Shown: positions 34,701 through 45,336 of the stretch, piece after piece
Numbering within the stretch: the first letter of the stretch is position 1
Layout: the number at the start of each line of letters is the position of its first letter
Assembly (NCBI RefSeq): GCF_032854445.1
Contig: NC_088304.1
Span: 6,707,704 to 6,771,703 of the forward strand
Reading direction: 5' to 3'
Length of the DNA: 64,000 bases
Source of the DNA: Liolophura sinensis
Lineage: Eukaryota > Mollusca > Polyplacophora > Chitonida > Chitonidae
Made by a program: the position numbers and the translations under genes
Notes under the pieces: model-generated
The model's database searches: none
The model's input: the letters and a program-made list of their open reading frames with translations, nothing else
Told to the model about the DNA's origin: nothing

Positions 34701-36876
34701 AATACAGCTGCTAAAAAAACACTTCTGCTGGGCAGAATTAAAATGTAAGTACCCAGGGCTCTGTTGTTCAAAACTGTTTCAAGATTTAGTACCATATTTA
34801 ACTTTAAGCCAAGTCTTCAGTTTAGTACTTAGCCCAAAAATAATTGCGTAACAGTATATTAAATATGAAGTATAAGTCCACTGCTGTTAGACTTTGACTT
34901 TGGACAATTGTCTTTGGACAAGTGTCGTGGCTGCTGAGTTTGACTAAAATCTAAATATAAAAAGTTAATACCAGTATTAGCTAATACGCTTTTGAACAAC
35001 TGGGCCCTGATGTTCGAGACACATGTACATGTATATGAGTGGTAGATCAAACATTGTATTAAACCCATTTTCTCAAGCAGTTCAGCTAACAACAAAGTAA
35101 GTTTTCATCTTTTAATATTATATAGCCATGTACTATAATGGTAAATTCTTGAATTCCAGGGCCACACACAACTTGTATCAGCTTGTAAAGAAACACCAGA
35201 AACAGACAGCCCAGACTGAGGAGACCCATGAGCAGCTGAACCAGGTAACTGTCAGGCCTCTGGGGCTTGTCTTTCTTATAGTGTTGTGTCTTGACATGGG
35301 GTGAGAGATGATTTGTTGCCAGTAGTCCGGTACTCATCTGGACATGAATCTTAGCTTAACACTGCATTGGAGGTTAGTTCGTCAACAGGTAAAATTATAA
35401 TTGTCTCCCAGGACGCTGGAAAACAAAATTTGCCAAAAATTACCATGGTTTTGGTGTTAGGTACATGTGTATACCTGTATAGAAACATTCAAAGTATTAT
35501 ACATTACTTGTGTGAGTAAAGGCAGAAATGTTTCCAATGAGTTCCCAGATAATAAAGCCTGCTTGGTTTCCTGGAATATGGAGTAACATATTATGGTGTC
35601 TCCTTTAGCCAGACAAGTCAGATTTTCCTTTAGTCAGACAATGGAAAGGTTCCTTTAGCCAGACAATGGAAAGGTTCCTTTAGCCAGACAATGGAAAGGT
35701 TTATTTAGCCAGACAATGGAAAGGTTCCTTTAGCCAGACAATGGAAAGGTTCATTTAGCCAGACAATGGAAAGGTTCATTTAGCCAGACAATGGAAAGGT
35801 TCATTTAGCCAGACAATGGAAAAGTTCATTTAGCCAGACAATGGAAAGGTTCATTTAGCCAGACAATGGAAAGGTTCCTTTAGCCATACAATGGAAACTT
35901 TCCTCAGCATTTGACAATGGAAATTTTCTTTTAGCCATACAGTGGAAATTTTTCTTTAGCCAGACAATGAAAAGTTTCTTTAGCCAAACATTGGAAAGTT
36001 TTCTTTAGCCAGACAATGGAAAGTTTCCTTAGCCAAACATTGGAAAGTTTCCTTTAGCCAGGCAATGGAAAGTTTCTGTTAGCCATACAATGGAAAGTTT
36101 CCTCAGCATTTGGCATGGGTTTGCATAGCTAGTAGAACTAATGAAATGCCTACCTTCAGCCCATGCATTGTTGTTTCATTCAAATTCTTGCTTCCGTATT
36201 TTGAGGAGTGAAATGCAGCTCTTCACCACTCATTTGCATATCGAAATGACAATTCTGATTGGTAATTATGTAGCTTTGCGTGTTGATAAGTCATATGTGA
36301 TAGAATGGGAGTAAGGGTTTCCTTAGGTCTAATGGCTGTCTCAGTTAGTATAGTGTGACTTGTACTCGCTGCCATGTTGGATCTCTACAAAAAGACTTCC
36401 ATGGTCTCTCCCACGGGGTGCCTTTCACTGTGCATTGCTCTTTCATTAGACTGAGATCCAACATATGGCCTCCAGCGCAAGTCAACCATACGGACTGGGT
36501 TATAGACCTGGCTGACATTGCAAATATCTGGTGCATGTCTGTGGCTTCCAACCAACTTTTATTTATAAATAACTTGTTTGTCATGAACTTGGTTTGGACT
36601 CATGCATTTGAAATAGGTTTAGATGCAGTTTGTTGCCATGGTGATAGACAAGTCAATTCCTGTTTGATCATCAGCCTTGCCCAATCCTACCTGTACAAAA
36701 TCTGAGACCACAAACTGTGGAAAATGACATGAAGCTTCACCCATGACTAAGTTGCGCATTTTGCCTGATTGTAAAAGTTCTAAGGATCTTAGAAAGGCAA
36801 TTTGAGGTTCGTTTGGAATCTTACCCTACTGGGAAAATGTAAGCTTAAGCACCAAAAGTCATATTTTAAACTCAAA

Positions 36877-36935
<59 letters not shown>

Positions 36936-38404
36936 CTAAGTCAATCTGCACGTCTAATGTTCACTTTAAAACATGTATATATCCCACCCTTCATCACTTT
37001 GCCAATACCCCCTCTTGTTCACTTGCACCTTGATTGCTTAAGCCTGGTCAACTTCTTAAGCCTTACCAACCTAATTAATCGCAAGCAGGAGTTTGTATAT
37101 GTATTTTATACCAAATAAATAGACTGTTTCAATATTGGCCATTGGAAAGCTGTGGGGGGGGGGGGTCAATAATTAAGGGCTCATTATCACACTGGATTGA
37201 AAGAAAGAATATCAGGAGGAATTTTTATGTATGGAGAAAATGTTTAATAACAGTGTACAGGGAGAATTGTTAGTTGGTAGTGTACATCTATGTAGAAGGG
37301 AAAGTGGTTAACATTGTATTCAGGGCAGACATCCCAAATGTCATGAATATGTGTTGTTGGCCTGGATAAAATATGTAATAACTCCCCGATTTCCAGACAA
37401 GCACAGACCCGGGAAGATTTCCCATATGCATGCTTTATAGTGCAGCGAAGTACGCCAGTATAATATTAGTTGCTTTATCGTTTTGTAGCTGAAATAAATT
37501 CAACTCAAAGCACATTTATGTATACATGTTTGTATGCCTTGAAATATTTTTGTACTTTGTTGTTGTTAAAGTTGCGTAATATGTAAGCTGGCGAACTGTG
37601 AATCGTGCCGCGCGTGCAAAAACTTGGAATACAGGTATCATTGTGGTGGCAATAAGGTGGTGTGCAGTTAGGTGGTGTGCATTTGGGTAGTGTGCAATTA
37701 CATGCAGTTGTAGGTTGTCTGCAACTAGGTGGTGTGCAGTTAGGTGGTGTGCATTTGGGTAGTGTGCAATTACATACAGTTGTAGGTTGTCTGCGACTAG
37801 GTGGTCGGCAGTTAGGTCGTCTGCATCAATTGGCTTAGCTGCGTATATATGGCTGAATAGTGATTGGTGTTAGCTAGCTGTTATTAAATGCTTCGTTTGC
37901 TTTTGAACAGCCTGTTGTTATGTTTTTGGAGTTTATTTAGTATGCACGTTAACATTTAATATGGTGTATAGCATGTAATGTAGAGATTTAGATATATTTA
38001 TATACGGCTTTAACCCCCGCTTCATTAACCCGTGTTTTTCTGTGGCTTTGCTAATGGCTATCCCCTCTCTAACCCGTGCACCGCTTTTCCCTCCCTTCTC
38101 ATTAACAGGTTGAGTCCTTCATCTTTGATCTGGTGGACATCGTCAGAGAACTGAAGCGCTCGATGGAAGAACAGACCTCACTTTTGCCCACCACACAAAG
38201 CTAACTCCTCCCATGTAACCCTGGTAACCCTCTCATCTAACAAGGCTGACATTATACCACTCGCTCATTTGCTCAACTTTGTCCTCGTTCATTTGGCAAT
38301 TTTTACAGATCCGAATTTTCATCCAAGACCTGACCCAAGTCACCAATGAGATCAAGCGTATGGAGTTGACAGGGACTTCAATTGTACCACCTTCATCGAG
38401 TTAA
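28715..38404 (+). CDS. CFAP73: CFAP73 (CCDC42B/MIA2-like) ciliary coiled-coil protein, nine exons plus alternative last exon
   Basis: Axonemal coiled-coil protein of the CCDC42/CFAP73 family. The Chlamydomonas counterpart (MIA2) works with CFAP100 to tether I1 inner dynein arms. Exons: 28715-28770, 30633-30738, 31267-31371, 31726-31811, 32907-33078, 34169-34243, 34587-34744, 35160-35244, then 38109-38204 or 38309-38404. Total 312 residues with either end, close to human CFAP73 (308). Family words in order: [95 protein letters not shown]. All exons are rich in heptad-like E/K/Q/L, and all junction phases agree. Start context is accaagATGA. The EYFR and RLLEKR words favour CFAP73 over CCDC42, so the paralogue call is good but not certain. 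Confidence 0.92.
29002..29136. mobile_element. Palindromic foldback element (MITE-like), copy 1
   Basis: Starts GGGACCACTTTCACAAAG and ends CTTTGTGAAGGTGGCCCT, imperfect inverted repeats of 18 bp, in CFAP73 intron 1. The interior has further self-complementarity around AAACGACATCGCAC. A related element with the same terminal pattern is at 41324-41444. Confidence 0.8.
31937..32129. mobile_element. Foldback element with inverted CAAAG...TTGACT arms
   Basis: The left arm ATTCCTCAAAGTCC..CTGACCTAAGTCAAAATTT is answered on the right by AAATTTTGACTAAAGTCAG..GGCTTTGTGGAAT. A G12 run sits between. In the intron after CFAP73 exon 4. Arms imperfect, ends approximate. Confidence 0.6.
33535..33726. mobile_element. 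Foldback element (ATGGTTGATAGCGTCCAT termini)
   Basis: Starts ATGGTTGATAGCGTCCAT and ends ATGGACGCTATCAGCCACCAT. The inner arms AACAACCCCGCAGAGGGTGC and GCACCTTCCACAGGGTTGCT are also complementary. 192 bp, non-coding, in CFAP73 intron 5. Confidence 0.8.
34754..35009. mobile_element. Foldback element (CAGGGCNCNGTTGTTCAAAA termini)
   Basis: Starts CAGGGCTCTGTTGTTCAAAA and ends TTTTGAACAACTGGGCCCTG, near-perfect 20-bp inverted repeats. It begins 9 bp after the exon 7 donor of CFAP73 and fills most of intron 7. Confidence 0.85.
35615..36105. repeat. 25-bp minisatellite in CFAP73 intron 8
   Basis: About nineteen copies of CCAGACAATGGAAAGGTTCM (25-bp period with TTTAG), more diverged toward the right end. 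No similarity to CFAP73 exons. Confidence 0.95.
36876..36931. repeat. (TA)n microsatellite in CFAP73 intron 8
   Basis: Uninterrupted alternating TA/AT run of about 56 bp. Confidence 0.97.
37655..37830. repeat. Tandem repeat of about 75 bp built from GGTGGTGTGCAGTTA
   Basis: Two diverged copies of a higher-order unit (TTAGGTGGTGTGCATTTGGG, then AGTGTGCAATTACAT, CAGTTGTAGGTTGTCTGC), made of smaller GGTNGTNTGC repeats. In CFAP73 intron 8. Confidence 0.8.
38109..38204 (+). CDS. CFAP73: CFAP73 alternative last exon 9a
   Basis: Acceptor ctcattaacag, phase 0. Reads [20 protein letters not shown] and ends TTQS-stop: 31 codons plus TAA. It is a tandem partner of exon 9b 200 bp on, with the same length, same phase and 11 of 31 identical residues by eye. 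Either exon completes the protein, so transcripts may have two C-termini. Confidence 0.85.
   Translation, partial: VESFIFDLVDIVRELKRSMEEQTSLLPTTQS
38309..38404 (+). CDS. CFAP73: CFAP73 alternative last exon 9b
   Basis: Acceptor ggcaatttttacag, phase 0. Reads [20 protein letters not shown] and ends PSSS-stop: 31 codons plus TAA. The F-I-Q-D-L word is closer to the C-terminus of vertebrate CFAP73 than exon 9a is, so this is probably the ancestral end and 9a the derived copy. Confidence 0.85.
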   Translation: MRIFIQDLTQVTNEIKRMELTGTSIVPPSSS

Positions 38405-38457
38405 TATTTTATTCTAGTCATTTTTTTTTATTATTTCTATTATTTCTGTTATTCTGT

Positions 38458-38458
<1 letters not shown>

Positions 38459-38521
<63 letters not shown>
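38459..38521. repeat. (TA)n microsatellite downstream of CFAP73
   Basis: Uninterrupted alternating TA run of about 60 bp, 55 bp after the exon 9b stop codon, within the likely 3' UTR or just beyond. Confidence 0.97.
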
Positions 38522-38526
<5 letters not shown>

Positions 38527-39244
38527 TAGGACAAACTCCGCTTGTAATTGCAATGTTTGGTTCCTTATCCCCAGAATATACACCCATTTTCATTTGTTTC
38601 GTCTATGTCTAGGTTCACAAAATTTTACATCCTTTTTAATCTCTGCTCAGACTTTTCGTGTAATTTTACCTATTTTTTTTTTTTTTTTTTTTTTTCTTAT
38701 TTTTTTTTTTGGGAACCAAGTACTTGTTTGAAAAGAAATTTTGGAATTCAGCCATAAAATATCACAATACAACTTTTTTGCCATATTATTACATACAATA
38801 TGTTCTGGGGGCATCCTTGTGATATGCTGATTGTCCAAGTCATCCTAATGTATATTTCCCCTAATTTGCATATTGGTCATCATGCATATTTAACTGTTTG
38901 AAATACATACTGTGATCTCAAAATGCAACAATTGTGTCTGGGTTGTGATGTTGTAAATCTTCAGTAAGTAGTAAGCTATTCAGTGGTGTTTGATGATTTG
39001 ATGATCGAACATTTGATTGGTATCGAATGAATGATTGATATCTTTCTCTGGCTTAAGTTGCTGAGAGCCACACGCACACCCAAGCGCCGACAAAAATATA
39101 ATTTCCTATTTAGGTGGAAATAACGAAAAGGTATTATATTTGGACGTCATCCCCGGGCAGCCTATAGCTGATAGCTGAGTGTTTTGTTGAGTTAAGTATC
39201 CCTATCAAAAACGAAGCAGATAGAGTGGTCATATTGGCCCTCTG

Positions 39245-39557
39245 GTAAATTTTATTTGATTTATTTATAATTTGATTGGAGTCTTACACTGTATTGAAGA
39301 ATATTTCACTTATACGACGGCGGCAAGCAGTGTGGTGGGAAGATTTTTTTTCTTTTCTTGGTAGAGCTAATTTAGTAGAGCGAATCTGAATTAGCTGAAG
39401 CGAATTTAGTAAAGCGGTCTATTCCCAAATAAACCTAAAAATATTACAGTCAATCCTCACTCCAACGCTATGCCGAAGCCAGCAGATACAGTCAACTTGC
39501 CCACCTGTCACGTCCTACTGACGCTGCGTCACTAACCACTAGGGAGAGGGAGGCCCC
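39245..39557 (-). mobile_element. tRNA-derived SINE, family A, with an internal insertion
   Basis: The tail side (TTGATTGGAGTCTTACACTG, GAATATTTCACTTATACGAC, GGTGGGAAG) is followed by about 80 bp of unrelated TTAGTAGAGCGAA sequence and then the head side (GCTGCGTCACTAACCACTAG, GGGAGGCCCCA). Confidence 0.75.
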
Positions 39558-40549
39558 ACAGCCTACATAGCTCTCACAGATACGAACCATCTATAGATCC
39601 AAGCAAATTAACTGTGTAGACTACGTTTCCTAAAAACGACTTTGCAACAAATTGACACATCCACAACGACATGTGTGTCCATGACAGGCCTAAACCAATT
39701 GTGTGCCCCCCTTCACGCGTCATTGTATACCGCTTACACTTGTCATTGTGAACTGTGTTGCACAAACTGCATATAGACCAGTACTGCTGTCGACATATAT
39801 GTAACTGTGGCGAAGTTAAGTCACGGGTAAGTTGTGTTCTGCACACTACACATATATTGTTTAGAAGATTTGAAATGGCTGCCATTCATGACTGTATTCG
39901 CTAAATCTGAGGCAGAGGTGAACCTGTACCTATGCGCAGTGTGTTGCCTATGTCAGAGGGGTTTCCGTTATTTTGTAGTTACAAGTCGGAGCAGACATGT
40001 AAGTGGTAAACATGACCTCTGTTTGCAACCTGTACGCGGCGTCTCAACTCACACAAGGTACGTGTGTAGCTAAATGTAGTGGTCTGCAAGCCCTTACGGA
40101 AGGATGTTTGGCCCATCCATACCACTATCTTATTAATCTTCTCTGCATCAGAGACAGATTTTCTAGGCATCCGAAGTACGACGTTGAACCCCAAGCACTC
40201 AATCAATGCATCCCCATACACTTTGTTCAGCCGCATCTATTGCGGGTGTTGAGCTGTGAAACTCCCGGCAGAGATGGAACCTTACACGGAAGAGAATCGC
40301 AATCTCTGCTGTAAAATAGGGCCCTGTGAACGTATAGTTATGTATGCTTGGGGTTTCTACCACCCATAAAATAGCCCGCCATCCTGTAAGTGAAAAACTC
40401 TTGAGTATGGTCAGGTGATAGCAAACACATAAAACTGTAAATTCCTGGCAATGATTTGTTTAGAGCTCTCCGGAAGGAGAAATGGAAATTTTGCTCAGTT
40501 CTCAGTAACACCGATTAAGTGGATAATAAAACTGCAACACACTGGAGAT

Positions 40550-40793
40550 ATATTTATTTGTTTATTTGATTGGTGTTTTACGCCGCACTCAGTGATATTT
40601 CACTTATACGATGGCGGCCAGCAGTATTGTGGGAGAAAACCGAGCTGACGGAAAAGCACGACCATCCGCAGGTGGATGGAAGATCTTCCCATGTGCGACC
40701 AGAGAGGAAGCTAAGAGTTTGACCGCATGGGTGAGAGGTTCATTGCGCCGCACTGGCGTGTTAACCCCCTCGACCACGGAGGCTGCACCAGGG
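40550..40793 (-). mobile_element. tRNA-derived SINE, family A
   Basis: Tail TTTATTTGATTGGTGTTTTA, ACTTATACGATGGCGGCCAG, GTGGGAGAAAACCG, body CATGTGCGACCAGAGAGGAA, then the head ending GACCACGGAGGC. Near full length. Confidence 0.88.
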
Positions 40794-41323
40794 GTATGTA
40801 TAGGATCCCAATTTCTGATGCTCCTTTAAATAGCCAGTGGTTTCAAAACCAAAAGTGATTATTGATGTGACAGGCAGGCTCAGTTTTAGCCTTGGTGAGC
40901 GCTCATGTGACCATTTACGCTGTCTTACGTTCGTTGAAGACCTCTTGGCTTCCATCAACATGACCAGCAAGCGTGTACGTTACGCGTGGGAAAGTCCTTC
41001 ATTGACTTACTCCAGGCATTCCGGCTTAAAATGAAAAACGCTTGAGATTTGTGTTAAATAACAATCCGATAAATCAGATGTAGATCTCTGAGTGATGTTC
41101 AGCACTTAGTAGAAAGGAAGACTGTGGAAACCTGGTGCTAAGCCTGGTGAACGAGCCTAAGGACACAGAAAACGATGCCTTTATGAAAGCCAACCATTTA
41201 AATCTCATGCATCGTAGCAGGGAACTCTCCTACATTATCACTAAATGCATTTATTGTTGAAGGCGAAGATTGTACACGTATATCCTAATAAATCAATCAA
41301 AATATAAATCCCTCTTGTATTCT

Positions 41324-41444
41324 GGGACCTCTTACACAAAGCGATCGTAGTCTAAGTTGTGTGTAGCTACTCTGGCGACATGTTAAAAGCATGTTTTGCC
41401 ATGGTAGTCCACACAGGCTATGAGTGCTTTGTGCAAGAGGCCCC
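41324..41444. mobile_element. Palindromic foldback element (MITE-like), copy 2
   Basis: Starts GGGACCTCTTACACAAAGC and ends GCTTTGTGCAAGAGGCCCC. The terminal pattern matches the element at 29002-29136 (GGGACCNCTTNCACAAAG), but the interior differs. Confidence 0.78.
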
Positions 41445-42889
41445 ATATCTGCTTCTGTTTTCAGTTGTTACATTTGTTTTGTTCTTTTTTTCAAGTAGGC
41501 CTATCTTTTGGACCCATTGAATTTTCTTGACCATGGGTCACAGACTTAACTAAGAAACATTTACCACTTCATGTGAAGCAGACGTCTACTGTGGCCTTTA
41601 TCATTTAAGAATCACCCGAAACATAAAATACTGCTTCCAACATCAGATTTCCTGGTAGGCAGCTGGTCACGCAAGCAGAAACGTGTTCATCGGTGTATAA
41701 ATACTGGTATCGAATTTGTGTACTACACGGGTCTTGCACAGACAAACTTTGGTCACTCAGGATGGCGGGGATGGCCCAGAAACTCGTCTGCACTATCTTT
41801 ATTTTTTGTTTCCCTCCGAGGTTCCATTTTTCGAAGGCTAGTACATACGTTTGACTGACTTCAGTATTAACCAGACGTTCGGAGTTTTATTTGGAAGCGT
41901 TTGGTCTCGGGACAATCTTTCACAGGAACACAAAGCTTCTCCAGGACTCGTGTCAATCTTACATCGAGAGGGGATGGATAGCTCGGCCCTTGTCAGAAAG
42001 TCAACACCTGGACCACGGCACATGTCCATATCTGTCAATCACCCTGGCCTGGTTAGCGCATAGTAAAGAAGACAAGGTCTGCGCAAAACAAAGCTAACTT
42101 TTACAGCCCACGTCATTTGCTGTTGTAGTTAGAACTCTAATAGAGTACTGGAGTTAGATGGGAACTGGACTGAATGTCATAGCTGAATTTCATCGTACAA
42201 CCGTTTTCGGGAGTTTTCACGGACAGTGTAGCCGAAAGCATCAAGTCGAATACTGTAAACCCAGACCAGTTTCATGTTAAAGCAATAGGATTCTCATCTT
42301 TTTCTAAACAAAAAAAGGTGTTGGCGTTTAAACGCTTCTAGCGAGAAAACTGTTGATCGTAGCTCAAATCCATTGGTAAATGCTGGAAAGAGCATGTCTT
42401 GGGCTACACGTTGGTACAAGTAGCACATTTCTAGCTCCCATAGTTCTTGAGTTAAACGTCATTGAAATTAAATTAAATTAATTTTTTTTAGTGTTTTGCT
42501 TATATCTCAAAAAGTTACATAAATATGCAAAAAATAAAAGCAGATTTGGAATCAGCAGCTCAAAATACACCAGAATATACTGAAAAAAATTGACATTTCA
42601 GAACTTTTTGTGACGTCACAACTTCGACCAATGGCGAGCTTCCAGAGTTTTGACCGGAAGTCAACCATTTTTGCAAACTTTTTGGAACTCGTGACCATTT
42701 TAAAAGTTTTCAACAAAATCCAATATGGCGGACGAGCCACGTGACCTAGAAAAAATGGACAATGTACACCTAGAAAATCTCTGCCAGATAATATGAGCAA
42801 AATTTGGGACCTCTACATGAACGGTGTTGGAGTTCTGCTGCTAACAAATTCGGTGAAAAAAATAATAGTAAGAAAAAACAGAACGATTT

Positions 42890-42925
42890 CAATAGGGATC
42901 CCGTTCGGGAATCCCTAAAAAACAA
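42890..42925. other. Short perfect-stem hairpin inside an unknown repeat
   Basis: AGGGATCCCGTTCGGGAATCCCT: the arms AGGGATYCCCG and CGGGAATCCCT pair around a TTC loop, preceded by an A-rich GAAAAAACAGAACGATTTCA. It lies at the end of a stretch with TTTGTGACGTCACAACTTCG and CAATATGGCGGACGAGCC that looks like a dispersed repeat. Function unknown. Confidence 0.5.
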
Positions 42926-42984
42926 ATGCAACTTCTCATCTTTCTACATCTACGTCCCTAAAGTAAAATGCGTTTTGCATCGAG

Positions 42985-44150
42985 GCAAAATTTGCAGTAG
43001 AAACAAGCCTCGAAAGTGTCTTTAACTTCATTATAGATATAAGCCTCGGAAGTGTCTTTAAGTTCATTACATAGGCAAGCCTCGGAACTGTCTCTGACTT
43101 CATTACCGAGAGAGGCCTTGGAATTGTCTTTAAAAGACAAGCCTCGGACTGTCATTAGCTTAATTACAGAGACAAGCCTCGGAACTGTCTTTCACTTTAT
43201 TACAAAGACAAACCTCGGAACTGTGATTAGCTTAATTACAGAGATAGGCCTCGGAACTGTCTTTCACTTTATTACAAAGACAAACCTCGGAACTGTGATT
43301 AGCTTAATTACAGAGATAGGCCTCGGAACTGCCTTTAACTTTATTACAGAGAAAGGCCTCGGAACTGTCTTTCACTTTATTACAGAGACAAGCCCCGGAA
43401 CTGGCTTTAACTTCATTACAGAGGCAAGCCTCGGAACTGTCTTTAACTTCATTACAGAGGCAAGCCTCGGAACTGTCTTTAACTTCATTACAGAGATAGG
43501 CCTCGGAACTGCCTTTAACTTTATTACAGAGACAAGCCTCGGAACCGTCTTTAACTTCATTACAGAGATAGGCCTCGGAACTGTCTAACTTCATTACAAA
43601 TGCAAGCCTGGGAATGTCATTAGCTTAATTACAGAGACAGGCCTCGGAACTGTCTTTAACTTCATAACAGAGAAAGGCCTCGGAACTGTCTTTAACTTCA
43701 TTACAGAGATAGGCCTCAGAACTGTCTTTAACTTCATTACAGAGATAGGCCTCGGAACTGTCTTTAACTTCATTACAGAGGCAGGCCTCGAAATTGTATT
43801 CAACTTCATTACAGAGATAGGCCTCGGAACTGTCTTTAACTTCATTACAGAGAGAGGCCTCGGAATTGTCTTTAACTTCATTACAGAGATAGGCCTCGGA
43901 ACTGCCTTTAACTTTATTACAAAGACAAGTCTCGGAACTGTCTTTAACTTCATAACAGAGAAAGGCGTCGGAACTGTCTTTAACTTCATTACAGAGATAG
44001 GCCTCGGAACTGTTTTTAACTTCATTACAGAGACAGGCCTCGGAACTGTCTTTAACTTCATTACAGAGAAAGGCCTCGGAATTGTCTTTAACTTTATTAC
44101 AAAAACAAGCCTCGGAACTGTCTTTAACTTCAAAATACAGAGACAAGCTT
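42985..44150. repeat. 36-bp satellite (GGCCTCGGAACTGTCTTTAA core), about 32 copies
   Basis: Units of 36 bp, for example CATTACAGAGATAGGCCTCG plus GAACTGTCTTTAACTT, run over 1.1 kb with small substitutions. Thirty-six bp equal 12 codons, so frames stay open on both strands (plus 43052-43588 reading LGTVFNFITEI; minus 43594-44170 reading MKLKTVPR and NEVKDSSEAYLC). No start context, splice site or domain suggests a real protein. Confidence 0.96.
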
Positions 44151-45087
44151 TGTAACTTGCAGACGTACATCTTATCTCGACCTAGATTTGTAGAAAGACC
44201 AAAATTGGTTTCCTCTCTCGCAGACTTTATAAGAGGGATAGTTTAAATTCTAACTTTGTAAATTATCGTTACTTGGGCAGCAATATGCTGAAGGGTCCTG
44301 CATATGGCTAACATTTGTTATGTGACGATTTCACTCAGCGTCACAACGTTACTGCGAAACCCGGGGCGAGGGGAGTTTATTCATCATGTTGAATTTGATC
44401 CCCACGTTGGATATACTTGAACAGTTGCAATCCAAGAGCATCTGAGCAACATTATTATCGACAAATTGTAATCTACCATGGTACACGGTTTGAATACTGA
44501 TATTACTCATTCGCCTAGAACATACCTTGCGCTTTTCCAACATCACTAAAAACTTTTGACTGCTTCCTTTTGCGTTATTCCGTCCTAATTTGTATACTTT
44601 CTTAGTTCTGTTGCGGTTGGTGTGGGCTTTGTAACGTCCATCTTTCGTAGAATAGTTTCCATGTGGTATATTTCTCCACGGGGATGCAGGGCATGCTTGA
44701 GTATATAGCTAAAAGAAACCATGTCAAATAATATAACATTCTGACGTACTTGGTAGCTGTGAACCTTTAAGCTGGAGTTCTTATGACCATGGGAAAAGTA
44801 CTTTTAGAGCAACCGGAAACACGATGTCGCGTCATTCGCACCCCAGACCTGAAAGGTAAAACAGCGTTCGTGTGACGTTAGCGGAAACAGGTGCATTCTC
44901 GGATTACAGAAATGACTTGCGTCTGACAGGTTAAAATTGAGAGCAAGTTTTCCTTTGAGATTCCCAGGCTTATGAGTCTACTCGCTCAAGCCTGTAGTCC
45001 GCCATTATGGCCAAAGTGATGACGTCATGGGAACACTACATGAATTTTCTTATATATGTCCAAATGACCAACTCCGCACGACCTGTT

Positions 45088-45336
45088 TCTATTTATTTAT
45101 TTAATTGATTGGTATTTTACACCGTTCTCAAGAATATTTCTCTTATACTGTCGGCCAGGATTATGGGAGGAGGAAACCAGGCAGAGCAAGGGGGAAACCT
45201 ATGCTGGCAGACAATCCCAGGTATGGCCAGAGAGGAAGCCAGCATGAGCTAAACTCACAGCGACCAAATTTGTGGGCGGCCTCTAGGTCATTGCGCACCG
45301 CTCGCACGCTTTTCCCCTCGACCACGGTGGCCCCCA
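45088..45336 (-). mobile_element. tRNA-derived SINE, family A
   Basis: Tail TTTATTTAATTGATTGGTAT, CTCAAGAATATTTCTCTTAT, GGAGGAAACCAGGCAGAGC, body GGTATGGCCAGAGAGGAAGC, CAGCATGAGCTAAACTCAC, and head TCGACCACGGTGGCCCCC. Confidence 0.88.

Noticed and set aside
35615-36105. CFAP73 intron 8 array as another splice-junction array
   Set aside because: The 25-bp unit matches no CFAP73 exon end and carries no consistent donor or acceptor.
39574-40314. Overlapping frames of 79-103 codons on both strands
   Set aside because: No domain, no splice support and composition like the neighbouring non-coding DNA; a SINE tail scrap is embedded at about 40165-40205.
41762-41842. Signal-peptide-like 26-codon frame (MAGMAQKLVCTIFIFC...)
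   Set aside because: No supporting exon, splice pattern or homology nearby; short hydrophobic frames occur by chance.
43052-44170. Repetitive proteins of about 180 codons on both strands
   Set aside because: Product of the 36-bp satellite (12 codons per unit) with no gene signals.
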